Shown piece by piece: positions 16,773 to 24,360 of a stretch of 64,000 bases of DNA. The DNA is from Nitrospira sp. UBA6493 (lineage in GTDB: Bacteria > Nitrospirota > Nitrospiria > Nitrospirales > Nitrospiraceae), in assembly GCA_002435325.1 (NCBI GenBank), contig DJMJ01000016.1:58522-122521 (forward strand). The letters are read 5' to 3'. How positions within the stretch are numbered: the first letter of the stretch is position 1; each line of letters opens with the position of its first letter. A program made the position numbers and the translations under genes. Under the pieces are notes generated by a model, which was given only the letters and a program-made list of their open reading frames with translations, had not been told where the DNA came from and did not search any database.

Positions 16773-18794
16773 TTAACAACACCCGCCGCCATGCGGCAAC
16801 TTAAACCCCTTCCCCTCATCATCACGACAGATCGCCGTCTGCATCCGTCCCGCCGAGCCGCCACCGGCCAGCACCAGCACCTCACTGCTCGTGAAGGGCT
16901 TCTTCAGTACCACATACCCGTACCATTGCCGCAGGCTGTCGATCAAGACAATCAGCCCTAGGAAGGCCACCCCTGCGACCAGCACCGCGTCCAAATACAG
17001 CGCAAACGCCTGCCCGCCATCCTGCAGCTTCGCCGCCTTCCCCATGAAGAGGCCGAACATCTGATAAGACCCGATCAGCGTGACCCCTCCGACAAACAGC
17101 ATCGGCACCGCCGTGATCCAAAGAAACTGCGCCTTGCGCATCTTGATCAGCACCGTCGTCCCGATGCAAAGCGCCAGCGTCCCCAGCAGCTGATTCGCCG
17201 CGCCGAACATCGGCCAGATCGTCGAAATACTCCCCGTACCAATCAGGTAGCTCCAGGCCCCCACCACCAAGCCGCTACTCGCCAGCACCCCTGGCCACCA
17301 GTTGATCCGCCGCAGCGGCGCATAGACCCGCCCGCCCATTTCCTGAAGCAGGTAGCGCGCCACCCGCGTGCCCGTATCCATCGTTGTGAGAATAAACAGA
17401 GCTTCAAACACCAACGCGAATTGATACCAATAGGCCATCAACCCCGCCATCCCCGGCAAAGCCGAGAAGATCGAGGCCATCCCAACCGCCAGCGACACAG
17501 CCCCGCCAGGCCGCCCCGCCACATCCACTTCCACCAGCTGCGACAACTCCTGAATGCGCGAGACCGGGAATCCCATCGAGGCCAACTGCTCAGGCGAAAG
17601 CATCGTATTGATCACAAAATAATCCCCAGGAATCAGCACCGAGGCCGCAATCAACGCCATCACGCCGACGAAACTTTCCAGCAGCATCGCCCCGTACCCC
17701 ACCGTCGCCTGCGATTCCTGCTCGATCATCTTCGGCGTCGTTCCGGAAGAGACTAGTGAATGAAAGCCCGAGACCGCCCCGCAGGCAATCGTAATGAAGA
17801 GGAAGGGGAAGAGGGTACCCAGGATAATCGGACCTCCGCCGCTGGCGAAGATCGTCACCCGCGGCATCTCAATCGTAGGCGCCATCAGCACCACGCCGAG
17901 ACCGAGCAAAAACACCACACCCAGCTTCATGAAGGTTGAGAGATAGCCCCGCGGCACCAGCAACATCCAGCCGGGCAAGATGGAAGCCAGGAACCCATAA
18001 CCTGCCAGCATCCACACCAGCGTCCCACGCTCAAACTCCAGCCAAGGCGCCAACGCCGAATGGGCCACCGCATGCCCGGCGATCACCGAGGCAATCAACA
18101 GCACGACGCCAAGCACCGAAACTTCCCCCACCGCACCAGGGCGAAACTTTTGAAGATAGAAGCCCATAATAAAGCCAATGGGAATCGTCATCGCAATCGT
18201 GAAGGTCCCCCAGGCATTCCGGTACAAAGCATTCACCACCGCAAAGCCCAACCCCGCCAGAGCCACCACCACGATGAAGAGCACCGCCACCGCCGTCGCC
18301 GTGCCGGTAATAGGGCCCAGTTCATCGCGGGCAATCTCCGGAAGCGAGCGCCCATTGCGCCGCATGGAAGCCACAAGAATTACAAAATCCTGCACCGCCC
18401 CGGCCAGCACCGCACCGATCACCAGCCAAAGGAAACCGGGCATAAAGCCGAACTGCGCTGCCAACACCGGCCCGAGCAGCGGCCCGGCTCCGGCAATCGC
18501 CGCGAAGTGATGACCGAAGAGGACATAGCGATTGGTGGGATGGAAATTGACACCGTCATTCAGCCGCACCGCCGGGGTGACATATTGATCGTTCAGATCG
18601 ACCACCCGCCGCGCGATCCAGCGGCCATAGAACCGGAACGCGAGCACATAGATGCACGACGCCGCCACCACCAGCCAGAGCCCATTCACCTTTTCTTCGG
18701 GATGAACGAGCCCAGTGACAAAGGCAAGCGCGACAGCGCCAAGAATGGCGAGCAGCGCCCAGAGCAAGTTGAGAAGATATTTCACGCGGCGCAT
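16773..18794 (-). CDS. cstA: CstA-family carbon starvation protein / pyruvate-peptide transporter
   Basis: 673-residue polytopic inner-membrane transporter with about 16-18 hydrophobic segments. Family marks: HPEEKVNGLWLVVAA near residue 31, HFAAIAGAGPLLGPVLAAQFG near residue 95, PEIARDELGPITG, FHSLVSSGTTPKMI near residue 345. CstA relatives import pyruvate or peptides on starvation; the substrate cannot be read from sequence. The C-terminus ends in HGGGCC, two terminal cysteines. The ATG at 18794 is 90 bases from the divergent toxin-antitoxin operon, and a mutated copy of this gene's 5' end lies at 19487-19630. Confidence 0.93.
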   Translation of the reverse strand: MRRVKYLLNLLWALLAILGAVALAFVTGLVHPEEKVNGLWLVVAASCIYVLAFRFYGRWIARRVVDLNDQYVTPAVRLNDGVNFHPTNRYVLFGHHFAAIAGAGPLLGPVLAAQFGFMPGFLWLVIGAVLAGAVQDFVILVASMRRNGRSLPEIARDELGPITGTATAVAVLFIVVVALAGLGFAVVNALYRNAWGTFTIAMTIPIGFIMGFYLQKFRPGAVGEVSVLGVVLLIASVIAGHAVAHSALAPWLEFERGTLVWMLAGYGFLASILPGWMLLVPRGYLSTFMKLGVVFLLGLGVVLMAPTIEMPRVTIFASGGGPIILGTLFPFLFITIACGAVSGFHSLVSSGTTPKMIEQESQATVGYGAMLLESFVGVMALIAASVLIPGDYFVINTMLSPEQLASMGFPVSRIQELSQLVEVDVAGRPGGAVSLAVGMASIFSALPGMAGLMAYWYQFALVFEALFILTTMDTGTRVARYLLQEMGGRVYAPLRRINWWPGVLASSGLVVGAWSYLIGTGSISTIWPMFGAANQLLGTLALCIGTTVLIKMRKAQFLWITAVPMLFVGGVTLIGSYQMFGLFMGKAAKLQDGGQAFALYLDAVLVAGVAFLGLIVLIDSLRQWYGYVVLKKPFTSSEVLVLAGGGSAGRMQTAICRDDEGKGFKLPHGGGCC

Positions 18795-18832
18795 CCTAAC
18801 AACACACCAAGCGCTTGTAAATCAGCCCGGAT

Positions 18833-18861
18833 TTGCTTCCCGTTCTGATTGTGCTTACAAT
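18833..18861 (+). promoter_or_regulatory. Promoter of the toxin-antitoxin operon
   Basis: TTGCTT (18833-18838), a 17-base spacer and TACAAT (18856-18861). It is followed by the strong Shine-Dalgarno GAGGAG (18872-18877) six bases before the antitoxin ATG. MazE-type antitoxins usually repress their own promoter, but I could not find a clear operator palindrome. Confidence 0.6.
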
Positions 18862-18883
18862 GTAGTCTCAAGAGGAGAGCCCC

Positions 18884-19135
18884 ATGAAAGCGCACATCGT
18901 TCGAATCGGCAATTCCAAAGGCATCCGTCTCCCCAAAACGTTGCTTCAAGAAGCCCAGCTCGACGATGAGGTTGAACTCCAGGCTGAGCCTGGCCGGATT
19001 CTAATTTCCAAGGCCGCAAAACCGAGAGCTGGTTGGGCCGAATCTGCCCAGCGCATGCGCGAACAGGACGAAGATTGCTTACTCGATCCTCCGGCACCAA
19101 CTCGATTCGACAAAGAAGAGTGGAAGTGGCGATAG
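18884..19135 (+). CDS. AbrB/MazE-like antitoxin
   Basis: 83-residue DNA-binding antitoxin. The N-terminal 45 residues form a SpoVT/AbrB swapped-hairpin domain (HIVRIGNSKGIRLPKTLLQ, then DDEVELQAEPGRILISKA). The acidic C-terminal tail (EDCLLDPPAPTRFDKEEWKW) is the usual disordered segment that blocks the toxin. The gene ends 10 bases inside the toxin gene, so antitoxin is made first and translation is coupled. The pair likely forms an autoregulated MazEF-type module. Confidence 0.88.
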   Translation: MKAHIVRIGNSKGIRLPKTLLQEAQLDDEVELQAEPGRILISKAAKPRAGWAESAQRMREQDEDCLLDPPAPTRFDKEEWKWR

Positions 19136-19464
19136 AGCACGCGAGTCCGACGCGCGGCGATGTCTACCTGATCGACCTCGATCCCACCCGAGGGAGCGAG
19201 ATCCGCAAAACGAGACCATGCCTGGTCGTGTCCCCCGATGAGCTCAATCAGCACTTGCGCACTGTCATCGTCGCCCCAATGAGCACCGGAGGGCAAGCCT
19301 ACCCCTGGCGTGTGCGCTGTCGCTTTCGCGACCGTTCCGGATTTGTCGCCGTGGACCAGTTGCGCACAGCCGATAGCGAGCGCCTCGTCAAGCGGTTGGG
19401 ACGAATCTCACCCGGCACACTGACCGCAGTCCTCGCCGTCCTGCAGGAAATGTTCACACCATAA
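19126..19464 (+). CDS. mazF: MazF/PemK-type endoribonuclease toxin
   Basis: About 112 residues from the GTG at 19126, with GAAGAG five bases upstream; a GTG at 19120 is equally in frame. Family core: RGDVYLIDLDPTRGSEIRKTRPCLVVSPDE, then TVIVAPMST and GFVAVDQLRTADSERLVKRLG. MazF toxins cleave mRNA at short sequences and are inhibited by their partner. The active-site Arg of the RP(C/A)LVVS strand and the Thr/Ser of the VAPMST strand are present, so the toxin looks intact. It is bordered by cstA and a relic of the cstA 5' end. Confidence 0.9.
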   Translation: MAIEHASPTRGDVYLIDLDPTRGSEIRKTRPCLVVSPDELNQHLRTVIVAPMSTGGQAYPWRVRCRFRDRSGFVAVDQLRTADSERLVKRLGRISPGTLTAVLAVLQEMFTP

Positions 19465-19486
19465 CGCTTTAGGTAAAGCTTATCTC

Positions 19487-19630
19487 TTAGTCGTTCAAAT
19501 CGATTACCCGCCACGCGAGCCACAGCCCATTCACCTTTTCTTCGGGATGGACGAGACCTGTGACAAAGGGGAGTGCAACCGCACCCAGAATGGCAAGGAA
19601 TCCCCAAAGTGCGTGTGTTAACGACGACAT
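19487..19630 (-). pseudogene. Relic of the 5' end of cstA
   Basis: A 47-codon frame beginning MSSLTHALWGFLAILGAVAL is closely similar to the N-terminus of the intact cstA at 18794 (shared LLAILGAVAL, FVTGLVHPEEKVNGLWL, then R-V-(I/V)-DLND). It lacks about 20 residues of the parent in the middle and stops right after DLND. DNA similarity extends past the ATG into the upstream region (GCGCGGCACCCTAACAC against the cstA upstream). It is on the same strand as cstA, so the toxin-antitoxin pair sits between a gene and a partial direct copy of it. Confidence 0.75.
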
Positions 19631-20078
19631 GCGCGGCACCCTAACACAAACGCACGGGAGGACACCCCTGAGAGGGATCGAAATCCGAAATGGCTCTTCA
19701 CACCCTAACCATAAAGCTGTCAAGGCTGAAGTGCCCTCCCCTGCTATCAGGAGAATGGAACTTCCGAAACGTCAGGTTTTTGTGGGTTGAGTCAAATGAG
19801 GAAGAGTCGAGTTTGCAAACCGCAGATCCATGGACGAATCACTCTCTCTTAAGCATTGAAGGATACAAGGTGTACGGCCTGGTTGATCCTCGATTGCGCG
19901 CAACCTTCTCACCCGCCCAGCCCTGGTCGCGCCAAGACGCGACCTCTCCCCCTGCGAGGGCCTTACGAGGCCGCGCGTTCCGCGAGCAGGAGGATCACCA
20001 GGCCGCCCTCGTTCCCCTTCTTCCCCTCCAACGAGGGATAGGCGTGCGACCTGCCGCCGCGCTACACTCCCTCCCACC
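19631..20078. other. Intergenic stretch without a credible gene
   Basis: The only long open frame here (plus strand, to 20145) has atypical composition, no start signal, and overlaps the PilZ gene, so I reject it. The right half holds several short palindromes: GGTCGCG at 19925 pairs with CGCGACC at 19938, and GGCCTTACGAGGCC near 19970 is self-complementary. This gives the look of a decayed intergenic repeat. No promoter stands out. Confidence 0.4.
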
Positions 20079-20468
20079 ATGGAACAGACTCAGGAACAGC
20101 CCAAGCCCTATCAACGTGAGCACTACCGGATCCCGCTGGCCGTGACCTATCCCGTGATGTTTGCGGGAGCAGCTGCGATCGGCGAAGGCACCGTGACCAA
20201 TCTATCGGTCTTGGGCTGCACGATCGAATGTGCCACGCCCCCCTCTCAAACAAGCCACCTGTTGCTGCGATTGATTCTGCCTGATCGGCCCGAGTCGTTG
20301 CCGATCGACGGGGCGGAAGTGCGATGGGTGAAAGAGAACCAGATCGGCGTACAGTTTACGAAGATCGAACGGGCGGCAGACCTTCGCCTGCACGGGTTCG
20401 TGTGGGACCGGATGATCGAACGGCTCACGACGATCAAGCAGAACACCCCCCCACGTCTTCAATCCTGA
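20079..20468 (+). CDS. PilZ domain protein
   Basis: 129 residues, a stand-alone PilZ domain, the common cyclic di-GMP receptor fold. The N-terminal RxxxR motif is REHYR (about residues 13-17) and the (D/N)xSxxG motif is NLSVLG (about residues 47-52), so both ligand-binding parts are intact. The C-terminal half has the VRWVKENQIGVQFTKI strand pattern. No membrane segment or output domain. No clear Shine-Dalgarno site precedes the ATG. Target unknown. Confidence 0.88.
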   Translation: MEQTQEQPKPYQREHYRIPLAVTYPVMFAGAAAIGEGTVTNLSVLGCTIECATPPSQTSHLLLRLILPDRPESLPIDGAEVRWVKENQIGVQFTKIERAADLRLHGFVWDRMIERLTTIKQNTPPRLQS

Positions 20469-20536
20469 CTCACCCCACGTTTGTCGCTCACCCGAGCTGC
20501 CCGGAATCCCGCTCCGGACCGGATACGATAAAAGAA

Positions 20537-20570
20537 GGGGGGCAGACCCTCCACACACGGCCTGCCCCCC
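20537..20570 (-). terminator. Rho-independent terminator of the small membrane peptide gene
   Basis: Stem GGGGGGCAG / CTGCCCCCC (outer bases 20537-20545 and 20562-20570) with a 16-base loop that pairs partly (GACCC with GGCC). Read on the minus strand it is followed by TTCTTTTATC. It lies 38 bases beyond the stop of the gene at 20609. On the plus strand no T-run follows, so it serves the minus-strand gene. Confidence 0.75.
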
Positions 20571-20608
20571 GGGAACGCCCCTCTCAAACTGACGCGACAC
20601 CGATCTTT

Positions 20609-20785
20609 TTACGCCGCCTTCGGCAGCGAAGAAAGATCGCGATGTCGATTCTGCCTGACAGGCGGCTGCACGGAGGTAGACACGGTGCTGGACTCGGAAG
20701 ACAATGTCCAGAGTCCCATCAAAAGCACCACTATCGCTCCAATTGAAGCCAGTCCGGCATCAATGACCGAACTCAAATCCATCAT
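20609..20785 (-). CDS. Small single-span membrane peptide
   Basis: 58 residues beginning MMDLSSVIDAGLASIGAIVV. One hydrophobic helix (about residues 9-26) is followed by a Ser/Thr-rich linker and a basic tail (RQNRHRDL). The start is supported by an ideal Shine-Dalgarno AAAGGAGGTGA seven bases before the ATG; a GTG at 20794 overlaps that site and is unlikely. A terminator follows at 20537-20570 and a foldable leader precedes it. No family recognised. The complete expression signals make this a real gene despite its size. Confidence 0.75.
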   Translation of the reverse strand: MMDLSSVIDAGLASIGAIVVLLMGLWTLSSESSTVSTSVQPPVRQNRHRDLSSLPKAA

Positions 20786-20814
20786 CGTGTTCACCTCCTT
20801 TCTTTCTAAGCTTG

Positions 20815-20870
20815 CATGGGCACGCCGGTCTTCTTGTCAGAAGAGCCCATGTGACAAGGGGCTCTTCTGA
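20815..20870 (-). promoter_or_regulatory. Leader with mutually exclusive hairpins
   Basis: Three stems overlap in the leader of the 58-residue peptide gene. Stem A is a perfect 12-base inverted repeat (TCAGAAGAGCCC at 20837-20848 with GGGCTCTTCTGA at 20859-20870). Stem B pairs CTTGTCA (20833-20839) with TGACAAG (20852-20858). Stem C pairs CATGGGC (20815-20821) with GCCCATG (20845-20851). A, B and C share arms and cannot all form. This is the layout of an attenuator or a protein-binding leader; there is no direct evidence of a ligand. Confidence 0.45.
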
Positions 20871-21206
20871 TTCAAAACTGAACTCTCAGTCTCATCCCAC
20901 GAGCGGTCTTCCGGCGAACTTCTCCTCCACAGCCCCTTCATCCGGCCGGGCACTCGGGAGCCGCCCCTTCCGCCATCTTGCGAACCTCACTGAGGATCTC
21001 ATTGCTCGTTTCCCTTGTTCGAGTCCTGCGCCTTCACCTTCTGCCTGAGCAGCCGGTTCCCCACGCACCCCGGAGGCCGCTCATGGGACATCACAGGAGA
21101 GGAGACCCCGCCGATTGAGGACATCAGCGAGGCCTCATAGACCGGCCATCATGAGGCAAGCAGGACTGTCGGCTCGAACCAGACACAACCTCTTCTCGCG
21201 GGCGCG
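20871..21206. other. Intergenic stretch, no gene supported
   Basis: Between the leader of the membrane-peptide gene and the end of the Hsp20 gene. All frames on both strands hold only short open stretches without a Shine-Dalgarno site. The promoter of the membrane-peptide gene should lie here, but I see no convincing box pair. Confidence 0.35.
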
Positions 21207-21644
21207 TTACGTTCCTTCGATCATAATCCGCCGACACTTGGCCTCTTCCCGCTTGGGAAAGGTCACTGTCAACAGACCGTTCTTGTGCGTGGCCGACACC
21301 TTCTCCTGATCGACGAACGTCGGGAACTTGAAAAGCCGCGCAAACCGGCCACTAGCAATCTCGCGCAGATGATAGGCCCCTTCCGGCGTATGCTCTTCAC
21401 TCCGCTCTCCCTTCACCGTCAATACCTGGTTGTCGATCTCCAGCGAGATATCTTTTGCGTCCCAACCAGGAAGCGCAACCTCCACATAGAAGCCGGCGCC
21501 ATCCTCCCAGGCGTTACAGGCCGGCGCCCACGGCTGGCCAGACGTTCCAAACGCCCGCAGGGCTTCATCAAACATCCGGTCGATCTGACGGTTGAATAAG
21601 TCAGGGCTGATTGAGGACACCACGGTCGGTACATAGCTGCTCAT
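21207..21644 (-). CDS. Hsp20-family small heat-shock protein
   Basis: 145 residues; an ATP-independent holdase chaperone that keeps unfolding proteins soluble. The alpha-crystallin domain spans about residues 45-140 (VEVALPGWDAKDISLEIDN, VLTVKGER), with the conserved C-terminal strand NGLLTVTFPK. A short N-terminal region contains DLFNRQIDRMFDEALRAF, typical of the IbpA/Hsp17 type. A strong purine-rich site GGAGGAGGGAG precedes the ATG at 21644. No heat-shock promoter is obvious upstream. Confidence 0.92.
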   Translation of the reverse strand: MSSYVPTVVSSISPDLFNRQIDRMFDEALRAFGTSGQPWAPACNAWEDGAGFYVEVALPGWDAKDISLEIDNQVLTVKGERSEEHTPEGAYHLREIASGRFARLFKFPTFVDQEKVSATHKNGLLTVTFPKREEAKCRRIMIEGT

Positions 21645-21864
21645 AACTCTCCCTCCTCCTCTCTACGAGAGGTCACGTTATGGGTTGAGGTGATGATTTT
21701 GGATCGGGAGTTAGGCCGAGGAAGACCCGGGGCAACATCTGCCGCCGCTACTCCTCCAGAGTCGGACCTACCACCAATCCATCTGGTTTAGTATCAGCAA
21801 CGGAAAAGGAGTTAATTTCGCCGGAGAAAAAGTCAAGAGGGGAGGGCTGAGAGCAGGGAACGTT

Positions 21865-22857
21865 TCATTTCGGTAGAGGAGCCGGCCGGTCTTTCCCCAT
21901 TGCGGCCAGGCACAGCAGCCCGATGCCGATCCAGACAAGCTCGCGGAATCGCCGCAGCAACGCGAAGGTGATGCCGGTGACGTCGCTGTAGCCGAACGCT
22001 TTCAGCAGCAGCAGATTGCCGCCGTCCTGTGCGCCAAGGCTGCCGGGAATAAAAAAGGTGCCGCCCTTGATGAAGACCGAGAGGGCTCCGATGGAAATAG
22101 CCGAGAACGCCAGCGCCGGCCCGCCGAGATAGTCAATGATGACGTACACTTCCAGCGCTTCGGCCAGCCAACCGAGGAAGTAGAGCCCGGTGGAGGCGTA
22201 AAAGGCCGGACGCTGGTGCGTATAGAAGTCCAGAATCGTCCGGTCAAGTTCGCGCAGCTTCTCTTCCCGCGGCTCGAGAAACCCAACCCTGAATCCCAAC
22301 TTCCGAATCATTTCCAGCATCCAGGTGAAGAGGCCCCGCCGTTGCACAAACACGAAGGCCGCTGTCCCGAAAGCCAGCAGGCCTACGCTCAACAACGCCG
22401 CCGCTACGGTCTGGCCGGACGAATCGCCTCCCCCTAACAAAAACACACCCAGCGCGATGCCGAGCAGAATGAACAGGACTTCGGCAATCGTCATCGTGGT
22501 TTTGGCAATGACGACCGATGCCAAACCTTCCACCATCGGCACGTGGTGTTTCTTCAATAAATACGCCTTCAGCGGCTCGCCGCCGACATAGGCCGTCGGG
22601 GTGGTCATGTTCACCACTTCTCCGGCGGTCCGAATGGCGAAGATCCGCCAGAATGACACGGCCCGCCCGGAAGGCCCCAGGGTGATTTTCCACCCGTAGG
22701 CTTCGATCGCATACATGATAAACGAGGGGATGAGCATGACGCACAAAGCCATCGGCCCGAGTTGCGCCGCCGCCGAGTAAATACGGTCGGGCCCGATATG
22801 CCAGACAAGAAGACCGAGAGTAACCAGCCCGAGGGCGAGCAGAAGGGGCCTAAGCAC
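21865..22857 (-). CDS. Flippase-like integral membrane protein (LPG synthase TM / UPF0104 family)
   Basis: 330 residues with about eight hydrophobic segments. It carries the family stretch NMTTPTAYVGGEPLKAYLLKKHH (read as VVNMTTP...GGEPLKAYLL, near residues 82-105) and FFIPGSLGAQDGGNLLLLKAFGY near residue 270, which mark the lysylphosphatidylglycerol synthase transmembrane family (PF03706). Relatives include MprF flippase domains and HpnL. Last gene of the operon that starts at 27.4 kb; its ATG lies 8 bases inside the CDP-alcohol phosphatidyltransferase gene, so translation is coupled. Inferred role: moving the lipid made by the operon across the inner membrane. Confidence 0.85.
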   Translation of the reverse strand: MLRPLLLALGLVTLGLLVWHIGPDRIYSAAAQLGPMALCVMLIPSFIMYAIEAYGWKITLGPSGRAVSFWRIFAIRTAGEVVNMTTPTAYVGGEPLKAYLLKKHHVPMVEGLASVVIAKTTMTIAEVLFILLGIALGVFLLGGGDSSGQTVAAALLSVGLLAFGTAAFVFVQRRGLFTWMLEMIRKLGFRVGFLEPREEKLRELDRTILDFYTHQRPAFYASTGLYFLGWLAEALEVYVIIDYLGGPALAFSAISIGALSVFIKGGTFFIPGSLGAQDGGNLLLLKAFGYSDVTGITFALLRRFRELVWIGIGLLCLAAMGKDRPAPLPK

Positions 22858-24274
22858 GGGAGATAGCGGACGGACGAATGACCCACACCATCAACGCGGC
22901 GAACACGATCGACCCGGCCGCGGCCATCCACAGAAACCACTCCAGCTTGCCCAGCAGGGCAAAGAGCAGCACGACGACCGAAAAATCGCGGCTCGCCACG
23001 TTCTTAAGCATGAAGTCGGACCAGGCGGCATGAACCGGGGTCTTCCAACCGCTCGCCTGTTTGATCTTCTGCGCCCGATTGACCAGCAGAAACGAGAGGG
23101 CGTTCCCGACAATGGCGGCCACGCCCAGGGCCAAGGGGATCCAGGCCTCGTCTTGTGCGGCGACGCGCTGATAGGCGCCGACGGCAATGCCGCCGAATAT
23201 CGCCATGTGCACGACGTTATCCATGGCAATGTCGAGCCAGGCCCCGAACGGCGACTCCGTAAATGTCAGCCGCGCCACTTCGCCGTCACAACAATCGATC
23301 ACCGCCGCCAATTGAAACAGCGCCGCCGCCAAAATGCCCGCACTGTACGTGCCGATGCCAAACCCCGCCGCCGCCAGCAGCCCAACCACGGTCGCGATCA
23401 TCGTGATGACGTTCGGGGACAAGCCCAGCACGAGAAACACCCGGGTAAACCAGCGCGACAGTTTTCGGTTGAAATACCGGTCGACGAACCCTTCGAATTC
23501 GCCTTTCAGCGAGGAGAACAGCCGCCGTTCCGCCACCGGCACATCGGCCTGGGTCCGCACACCCTGATACCACTCCGCCGGGTGCCGGTCCGTTCTTACC
23601 ACCCGCACACGCCCATCGAGCGCAGCCCGTTCGATCCACTGACGGATCGGAATCGTCTCTTCCGTGGAATCGGGGGTACGCCTGAACCGCATCAAGCTGG
23701 CCGGCACCACCAGCAGATCCGCCGCGACAAACTCCGCCGCCGCGCCGCGCGCCGAACCGAGCGCCAGCAGCCGGTCCGCCTGTACCGTCACCGGCACCAA
23801 CTGTTCGCCGATGCTCTGCCGGCCGACGGGCTGCGCCACCACAAAAGCCTGCCCGTCCTGCACGTCTCGGCGAAGGCTTTCGATCAACGGACGAGAAAAA
23901 ACGCCGCGCACGCTCGCGATCAGGCAAAAGCCATGGACCTCCGCCGCCATCGCGTCCCAGGTGCGGGGATCGTCGAGCGGAAATTCCCGGATCGGCATCC
24001 ATCGGACCGGGATAGTCACGCGCGGGCCGCGGCCCAGCGACTGCTTGAGCTGCTCCTCTTCCGGACCGGCCAGCACGATCAATTGCCGTATGCCGGCCCG
24101 TTGCAACGTCAGAACAGCCCGTTGGAACAAGCCAATGCCCACAACATGGGTCAGCGGCCCTGCCACGCCGGACTGGCGTTCGATCGGATCCCCAAAGACA
24201 CTCACGGACGGGAGCAGAATCGCCGTCGCAAGCCCCTGAATGTCCGCCCGCTGCTGGATGAGGCTTTCACTCAT
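22850..24274 (-). CDS. Nucleotidyltransferase-like domain fused to CDP-alcohol phosphatidyltransferase
   Basis: 474 residues in two parts. Residues about 1-230 resemble a degenerate sugar-nucleotidyltransferase fold (LFQRAVLTLQRAGIRQLIVLAG) but lack the usual GxGxR(L/M) loop. Residues about 260-470 are a membrane CDP-alcohol phosphotransferase with the complete signature D-CC-DG-EV-AR, eight residues, G, three, D, three, D (begins DCCDGEVARL near residue 345). This class moves a phospho-alcohol from CMP to an acceptor such as diacylglycerol. The arrangement recalls the inositol-phosphate cytidylyltransferase/DIPP synthase fusion. The flippase gene overlaps its end. Substrate unknown; context points to an aminoalkyl-phosphonate or phosphate head group. 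Confidence 0.85.
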   Translation of the reverse strand: MSESLIQQRADIQGLATAILLPSVSVFGDPIERQSGVAGPLTHVVGIGLFQRAVLTLQRAGIRQLIVLAGPEEEQLKQSLGRGPRVTIPVRWMPIREFPLDDPRTWDAMAAEVHGFCLIASVRGVFSRPLIESLRRDVQDGQAFVVAQPVGRQSIGEQLVPVTVQADRLLALGSARGAAAEFVAADLLVVPASLMRFRRTPDSTEETIPIRQWIERAALDGRVRVVRTDRHPAEWYQGVRTQADVPVAERRLFSSLKGEFEGFVDRYFNRKLSRWFTRVFLVLGLSPNVITMIATVVGLLAAAGFGIGTYSAGILAAALFQLAAVIDCCDGEVARLTFTESPFGAWLDIAMDNVVHMAIFGGIAVGAYQRVAAQDEAWIPLALGVAAIVGNALSFLLVNRAQKIKQASGWKTPVHAAWSDFMLKNVASRDFSVVVLLFALLGKLEWFLWMAAAGSIVFAALMVWVIRPSAISRA

Positions 24275-24360
24275 AATGGAATTCGTGACTCATCTCTCGT
24301 CGTTTGTCCCTCGTCGCGCCGCCATCGATCCACCAACGACGCTTCACGCCCCATGATCTG

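Noticed and set aside
18060..18848. 262-codon plus-strand frame over the 5' half of cstA
   Set aside because: Antisense shadow of a polytopic membrane protein; His/Arg/Gln-rich and without start signals.
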